From Neopestalotiopsis rosae (taxonomy: Eukaryota; Ascomycota; Sordariomycetes; Amphisphaeriales; Sporocadaceae), in the NCBI GenBank assembly GCA_023078685.1, contig JALGAS010000003.1:6200001-6264000 (forward strand): 64,000 nt of DNA, read 5' to 3'. Shown in pieces: positions 58,190-64,000 of this stretch. Below the pieces are notes generated by a model that was not told the origin of the DNA, searched no databases, and saw only the letters and a program-made list of their open reading frames with translations. Numbering within the stretch: the stretch's first letter is position 1; each line of letters begins with the position of its first letter. The translations under genes were made by a program, and so were the position numbers.

Positions 58190-61100
58190 ATGTATACTAG
58201 AGTCTTCCGTCTCGGCTTCTTCATATGGAGCTGCCTGAGCTCCGTGGCTCTTGCGGTGGGCAGCCTTCAACAAAACCTGAAGGTTCGACCGTACGCTAGA
58301 GATCCCCTTCAAGAAATTGTAAGACCGCCCTGTGACAAACATTGTCCGCTCTTTTTGTGAAAAGTCGACTCATTAATATCCAGGTCACTTGGGATGAGCA
58401 TTCCATCTTTGTCAATGGAGAACGCATCTTGTTCTTCAGTGGCGAGTTTCACGCGTTCAGGTTCGTAAAATCATTGCCGAAACATGACAACCCAGGAAAA
58501 TTTCCAATGCTGACTTTCATCCAGACTTCCTGTACCGAGCTTATGGCTAGATGTTCTGCAAAAGATCCGTTCTTTGGGCTTTACGGGTGTCTCCTTTTAC
58601 GTAGACTGGGCCTTGCTGGAAGGCAAGCCCGGCGAGTACACGGCGGAAGGAGTCTTTGCCCTCGAGCCACTGTTTGAGGCTGCTTCCCAAGCTGGCATCT
58701 ACCTATTAGCTGTACGTCTTGGTTGCCAATATGGAGCCCGTGGCACCGATGCTAACTTCTTATAGCGCCCTGGTCCATACATCAACGCAGAGGTTTCCGG
58801 TGGAGGGTACCCCGGATGGCTACAGCGCGTAGAAGGCTACCTCCGAACCAACGCAACAGACTATCTGGCCGCAACAGAGAAGTGAGGAGAATATCTCGAG
58901 TATCTGCGGTGGATCCTGCTGACATATTCCAGCTATATGACCTCTGTTCTGAAAAGTATATCGGATGCACAAATTACGAATGGAGGACCCATAATTCTTG
59001 TGCAACCCGAAAATGAGTATAGCCAAGCAGTCTCTGGAATCCCGTTCCCCAATGCCGACTACATGGAATATGTCGAAGACCAGTTTCGTAAGAATGGCAT
59101 TGTAGTTCCGCTAATTAGCAACGATGCTTCGCCGTACGGACACAACGCGCCCGGCCAGCCCGCACCGGTCGATATTTATGGACATGACGGCTACCCTTTG
59201 GGATTCGATTGCAGCAACCCGTCAGTGTGGAACAATTTCAATACCAACTTCCGTACCTTGCACTTGGAACAGTCTCCAACAACTCCATACTCCATTGTGG
59301 AATTCCAAGGTGGTGCTTTTGATCCTTGGGGAGGGGTGGGCTTCGACAAATGCCTCTCTCTTGTAAACTACGAATTTGAGAGAGTCTACTACAAGAACAA
59401 CTACGGCTTTGGAGTTACGATCTATAACCTTTACATGATTTTCGGCGGTTCTAACTGGGGCAACCTCGGCCATCCTGGAGGTTATACTTCTTATGACTAC
59501 GGAGCTACCATCGCTGAAGATCGTAGCGTCGCTCGTGAGAAGTACAGTGAGATGAAACTGCAAGCCAACTTCCTCGTGGCATCTCCGGCCTACCTCACCG
59601 CCACGCCAGGTACACCGAGTACTACCCAGTACACCACATCTTCCGACGTATATGTGACTCCCATGAAGAGCAATGAGACGCAGTTCTACGTCGTCAGGTA
59701 TGTCAATCTCATTGCCTGACAAACCAGCAAGCATTCACTAATATTCGCAACCTACCATTAGGCATAGTCTCTTCAACTCGACAGATACCACGACGTACAA
59801 ACTTAGGCTCGACGGAAGCAGCTTAGGCAATATCACCGTACCTCAGCTTGGCGGCAGTCTTTCGCTGAACGGCCGTGATTCCAAGATCCATGTCTCAGAC
59901 TATGATCTTGACGGAACTACGCTTCTTTACTCTACAGCCGAGATCTTCACATGGTATGGTGATTATCAAATGCTATAGATGGCAAATGTTGACTCTTCAA
60001 ATAGGCAGAATTACGAGACTGGTACTGTGCTTGTAGTCTACGGCGGCCCTGACGAGCAGCATGAGCTGGCAATTTCTCAAACTGCCACAAACACCTCAGA
60101 CATCAAAGCCTCGTCCAATGTACTAGTCAATAGCACAGAAACAAGTGTGATTGTCAACTGGTTGACATCTTCAACAACTCAATACGTCAGTGTAGGAGAC
60201 CTGACAGTCTATATCGTTGGTAGGTGGTCTCACCTTGTTGCGGGAGGAAAAATAACACACTAATGCACAGTAGACCGCAACACGGCATATAACTTCTGGG
60301 TTGTCCCGAGTGGTGACTCTGTATACACAAATACCGAGGATGTCAACATTGTCGCCAAGTCGGGATATCTCTTGCGTACAGCGAATGCTACAGCTACGAC
60401 ACTCGATATTGTGGGAGACTTGAATGCAACTAGTCCTCTGTGGATTGTTGGTGGTGCTCCTCAGGGCTTGCAGACTCTGACTTTCAATGGACAGGAGGTT
60501 GAATTCTCTGTTGACGAGAACGGGGCAATCTCATCCAACCTCACCTACGTCGCGCCTCAATTTGAGATCCCCGCCCTGGAAGATTTGCAATGGTATTATA
60601 TCGATTCTCTTCCAGAAATTCAAGAAGGCTACGACGATGATGCGTGGACGTCCGCGTCACATTTGACCACGAACAACACGAGCCGCAACCTTACTACTCC
60701 AACCAGTCTCTACGCTAGTGATTATGGCTACCATGCTGGAAGTCTCATCTATCGTGGCAAGTTCACAGCTACGGGCAACGAGACAACTTTCAAGATACAA
60801 AGTCAGGGCGGCACAGCGTACGGAGCATCCGTTTTCCTTGATGACAGCTTCATCGGTAGTACGCTTGGAAGCAAGTCAGCAGCATCTGCTAATGCGACTT
60901 TCACATTGCCGCAGCTGGATGTTGACGAGGTACATACCTTCACCATCCTCATTGATCACATGGGTCTGGATGAGGAGTGGACCGTAGGTTCCAATACCAT
61001 GAGAGCACCCCGAGGTGTGCTCAACTATGACTTGGACGGGCATGATCAGAGCGACGTTACCTGGAAGCTCACGGGCAACCTCGGAGGTGAGGACTACGTC

Positions 61101-61589
61101 GACCATGTCAGGGGTCCGCTGAATGAGGGCGCTCTCTTTGCCGAGAGACAGGGTTACCATTTGCCCAGCCCACCCGTAGAATCTTGGACTACGGGTACAA
61201 GCCCGGTTGATGGGATCGACTCTGCGGGTGTTGGCTTCTTCACCACGTCATTTGACCTTGACTTGCCGACCGGTTATGATGTCCCGCTCGCTATCCGCCT
61301 GCCGGATATTAACACCACAGCGACAGTCAGGGTTCAACTCTATGTGAACGGCTGGCAATACGGCAAGTATGTATCAAATATCGGCCCGCAGACGGAGTAC
61401 CCTGTCCCCGAGGGTATTTGGAACTACCATGGCCAGAACTGGCTCGCTATCAGCTTGTGGGCACTCGAGAGTTCGGGGGGAAGTATTACTAGCATCGAAC
61501 TCGTTGCGGGCGAAGTTATCCAGACAGGGCGTAAGGATGTTGAGGTAGTCGAGTCGCCCGCATGGAGCCAGAGAGATACGGCATACTGA
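58190..61589 (+). CDS. lacA: Secreted beta-galactosidase, GH35
   Basis: Eight exons: 58190-58318, 58384-58460, 58525-58711, 58766-58881, 58933-59697, 59762-59953, 60005-60219, 60271-61589 (999 aa). Signal peptide [24 protein letters not shown]35 TIM barrel: [55 protein letters not shown], acid/base Glu198 in VQPENEYS, nucleophile Glu293 in [14 protein letters not shown], and [21 protein letters not shown]. The accessory beta domains (DUF4973-like and jelly rolls) fill 400-999 with many N-glycosylation sequons. It releases terminal beta-galactose from lactose, galactans and plant cell-wall side chains outside the cell. Intron 4 (51 nt) carries an in-frame TGA, so splicing there is essential. 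Length equals fungal LacA (about 1000 aa). Confidence 0.95.
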
Positions 61590-61931
61590 AGTGTTGTGTA
61601 GTGCTGATTATAATTGAGTACACAATGGTAGCAATAGTCTCCGTATCAGTATACATAGCAAACAAAGCTACTTCTCCATTTTTTCTTCCTATGCTCACAC
61701 TAATAATGGTATTATGAATAGCAGATAAAGACGGACAAAGAAAAAAAAAATTTCAATCTCAATTCCATTTTCTTTGTCGAAAGAGAGGTACTAATAGAAA
61801 TAATAATGTGAATGGAGACTCTTGCTAATTCAGTTTATCCAGGGTATCCTAACATATGAAAATCCTCTTTGTTGAACGTTTTGTTCGTGCATCTCAGTTC
61901 ACGCTCAACTGTCTTTCCCGCTTATGCTGTT
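61590..61931. other. Convergent 3' flanks
   Basis: 342 bp of AT-rich DNA between the galactosidase stop and the PPxY protein stop, with an A-run at about 61741-61750. No gene. Confidence 0.45.
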
Positions 61932-62780
61932 CTATGCTGCCGATGTGGCAGCAGTTGTAGCGGCTATTCCTTGGAAGTGCAGATACCACATTCTCAATGC
62001 GGTGATGACAGCCATGACCGACCATCGCTCGCCCAATTCACCAGTCAAGCCGCTTCCCAAGAACTGGAACTTGAACGATTTGGTCATGCTCCAACCCGAA
62101 TAGAAGGCCCAGACGGCGACAATCTCCTTGCCGTCACTCGAGGCGCCATGCGCCCTCTCCTCCCTCTCGCCCCCAGGACCTGCGGCTTCTGCGCTCAACC
62201 TCACAAGCTTCCATCCGCGGCTACATTTACCGAGCTGCTTGATCTCGCCGCCGTGACTCTGTCGCCACTCAAAGCCCTCTCGCTTCAGGCGACCGGTGGC
62301 GCCGCTGGTCACCTCGATGCTGAAAGGATACGAGGTGTGCTTCCAGCCGACATTGGTGCGCATGAACTCGGTGGAGGACACGGCGTCGGACCCCGGCAGC
62401 GGCGGAAGGACGATGATGCTGTGCTTGCTCCACTGGGTCTCCTGGCCGGCGGCGGCCAGCGGCGGGTCCTTGTCGCTCGGGCCGCTGTGCAGGACGATGC
62501 CCGGGGACCCGGACCAGCCCGAGTGGGTGCGCACGGCGTAGAGCGGGTGGTCTCTGGACTCGCCGAGATGGAACGTCTTGGTGAACTTCCACTGGTAGTA
62601 GGCATTGAAGGATGCTGGGAATTGTTGGGGGATCTGCGTTGTCGGTTTGATTGAGTCTATAGCTGATTGTTCTTGCGGTTCTTGTGACGAGGACGGCACT
62701 GCTTCTGTGTATGCTGGTGGAGGAGCAGCATCTCCAGCAGCGCTTAGTGTATGTTGCTCAGCTTCTTTTGCGCTACCCAT
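61932..62780 (-). CDS. Small PPxY-containing protein, tubby/LURP-like C-terminal fold suspected
   Basis: Single exon, 282 aa; no firm family. The N-terminus (MGSAKEAEQHTLSAAGDAA) is disordered and holds PPPAYTEAVP, a PPxY motif of the kind bound by WW domains of Rsp5/Nedd4 ubiquitin ligases and used by arrestin-like adaptors. From about residue 55 a beta-rich domain follows: WKFTKTFHLGESRDHPLYAV, SGWSGSPGIVLHSGPSDKDPPLA, and FEWRQSHGGE ... WKLVRL, resembling the tubby C-terminal-like fold seen in fungal proteins of this size. A hydrophobic stretch near the end (WSVMAVITALRMWYLHFQGIA) may be a membrane or core helix. The ATG at 62780 is used because the longer frame opens from TTG. Role unknown; membrane-associated ubiquitylation adaptor is a guess. 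Confidence 0.7.
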   Translation of the reverse strand: MGSAKEAEQHTLSAAGDAAPPPAYTEAVPSSSQEPQEQSAIDSIKPTTQIPQQFPASFNAYYQWKFTKTFHLGESRDHPLYAVRTHSGWSGSPGIVLHSGPSDKDPPLAAAGQETQWSKHSIIVLPPLPGSDAVSSTEFMRTNVGWKHTSYPFSIEVTSGATGRLKREGFEWRQSHGGEIKQLGKCSRGWKLVRLSAEAAGPGGEREERAHGASSDGKEIVAVWAFYSGWSMTKSFKFQFLGSGLTGELGERWSVMAVITALRMWYLHFQGIAATTAATSAA

Positions 62781-64000
62781 AGTCGCGCGCTCTTCCTTGC
62801 AGTCGAATTTGGGAGGAAATGTCAAAAATCATAGAACATGTGTTCAAGTTTTGCTCGAGTGCGTCATATTTACAAGTGGAATGCTTCGGAGATATATATT
62901 CAGGATAATCTACCTAAATTCTTACTGTGGTACAAGACAACAAGCATCACAATCCTTCGGGTGTTGGCTGGGGCAGTGCCAATTCCACTAACATCTGCCA
63001 CAACTTTGCAACTCTTCATAGTTGACGCAATTCTTAGACCAGACGCTAGGCGCAATTACGGCAGATCGAGTATCTATACTCGCTTTGGTGAGTGCAGAAA
63101 ACAGTACAGTTTTATAATGATCGACCTTGGAATGGACTGCCCACTAGTTTGAGTCTCCCAAACACCCGATAATTGTAGAACATTGAAGTAGAATAATCGA
63201 TACATTGACAGTGGCCCGGTATCGGCTAAACGGCTTTGTCGGGCATGATTGCAGCACTCCAACCATGGTATAGTTGATGTTCAGGACTTGGCCACCAGGT
63301 GTGGCTGAGGCGCGGACTTCCCTATGCAGTTGCTCCATACGTCAAGTAGGTAGGCATACCACCTCTTGGCCAACCATATTGGGGGGCATCCATAGTATAC
63401 GTGATGATCATGGGAGCATGTAGCCCCATAGCTCATTGCGCCACGATGCTCGTACAACTGCATTGGTAACAACACCTTGATGAGTGACGTCCATGTGCTT
63501 ACTCCCCGAGACATTGACAACACGTGCCGCAGTTCAACTTTGCCAAAGACGGGAACTTTTGTGGTTGACTCAGCCACTGTAGGGTATACTCGCTTTGTGC
63601 TTGGGATACAAGAGGAAAATAACAAAACGGTGAGGGATTCGATAAGAATCGGACAGCTTATAATGAGTAGAAGGAGCAAAGTATTTAACGACGGATTAAG
63701 AATCCTTGATATTTGATGTGGGAATCATTTCATAGATCTGATGTCTGTTCTCAGACAGTATCTGTAGCTGAAATCAGCCCAAAAGCAAAGTAAGCTTGAT
63801 TTCTAACTTTAAATAGCAAACCATGGCTTGGCGTGTGATTCTTACAATACTGTATCTTCAGACATATGGATGCTTAATAAATGCGCATATCAGAAACGTA
63901 TACTATCTTCTGTGCATGGAAAGAATCGAGTATGTGCACGCAAATGTCCCAGCTGCATGGCGTAGCTAATGCACACAAACTTGAATGGCAAGAGAATCTA
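62781..64000. other. Right-end gene-free DNA
   Basis: 1.2 kb. A minus-strand frame of 132 codons (63281-63679) has no recognised motif and is probably chance. AT-rich from 63700 on. It presumably contains the promoter of the PPxY gene (next to 62780) and flank of the next gene outside the window. Confidence 0.45.

Noticed and set aside
58766..58932. In-frame TGA suggesting the beta-galactosidase is a pseudogene
   Set aside because: The TGA lies inside a 51-nt intron with donor GTGAGG, branch GCTGAC and acceptor TTCCAG; splicing restores the expected conserved sequence.
63281..63679. 132-codon minus-strand frame at the right end
   Set aside because: No motif recognised; could be a fragment of a decayed gene but there is no positive evidence.

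Overview
This window is nuclear DNA from a filamentous ascomycete, most likely a Sordariomycete of the Hypocreales type. The protein-coding genes are separate monocistronic units on both strands. Many carry short introns of about 48-150 nt with GTRNGT donors, CTAAC/CTGAC-type branch sites and YAG acceptors. There is an intron-containing nuclear tRNA gene, and the gene families are typical of moulds (siderophore transporter, NCS1 permease, secreted subtilase, GH35 galactosidase, HOL1-like MFS). I reconstructed 21 well-supported protein-coding genes and one tRNA gene by reading splice sites. Each spliced model closes in frame, but the species call is inference.

Layout. 0-3.3 kb: no gene seen. 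3.3-12.7 kb is a housekeeping block: PWP1 (rRNA processing) divergent from PRP16 (splicing helicase), DPM1 (dolichol-phosphate mannose synthase), a short-chain reductase, and a small PCI-like (CSN8/PSMD8/eIF3K) protein. 13.1 kb: tRNA-Gln(UUG) with a 19-nt intron. 14.5-18.3 kb: an NCS1 nucleobase-type permease (7 exons, one of only 10 nt) divergent from a flavin-reductase-like flavoprotein. 19.0-22.1 kb: a large, mostly disordered protein with one C-terminal membrane segment. 22.6-26.7 kb: an iron module, with a SidJ-like DUF1749 esterase divergent from a siderophore-iron transporter. Their shared promoter holds three exact ATCWGATAA motifs, the consensus of the iron-responsive GATA repressor SreA/SRE.

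29-43 kb is accessory metabolism with long, gene-poor spacers: a DHA2 drug-type MFS pump, a short-chain dehydrogenase, a serine beta-lactamase-like hydrolase, a salicylate-hydroxylase-type FAD monooxygenase divergent from a HOL1-like MFS transporter, and a stand-alone histidinol-dehydrogenase-family enzyme with GGCGGACT palindromes upstream. No polyketide synthase, NRPS or terpene backbone enzyme is present, so a catabolic or uptake role is more likely than a complete biosynthetic cluster.

43-64 kb: a secreted 916-aa subtilisin-like protease (13 exons), an F-box-like protein, a membrane-anchored ubiquitin protease (Ubp16/USP30 type), class II fructose-bisphosphate aldolase with strong codon bias, a secreted GH35 beta-galactosidase (999 aa, 8 exons), and a small PPxY protein at the right end. 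The last 1.2 kb holds no supported gene.

The most promising leads are the SreA-motif divergent siderophore promoter, the HOL1-like transporter next to a stand-alone HisD-family enzyme with its palindromic upstream elements, and the permease/flavin-reductase pair. I saw no transposon, CRISPR array or virus-like element.
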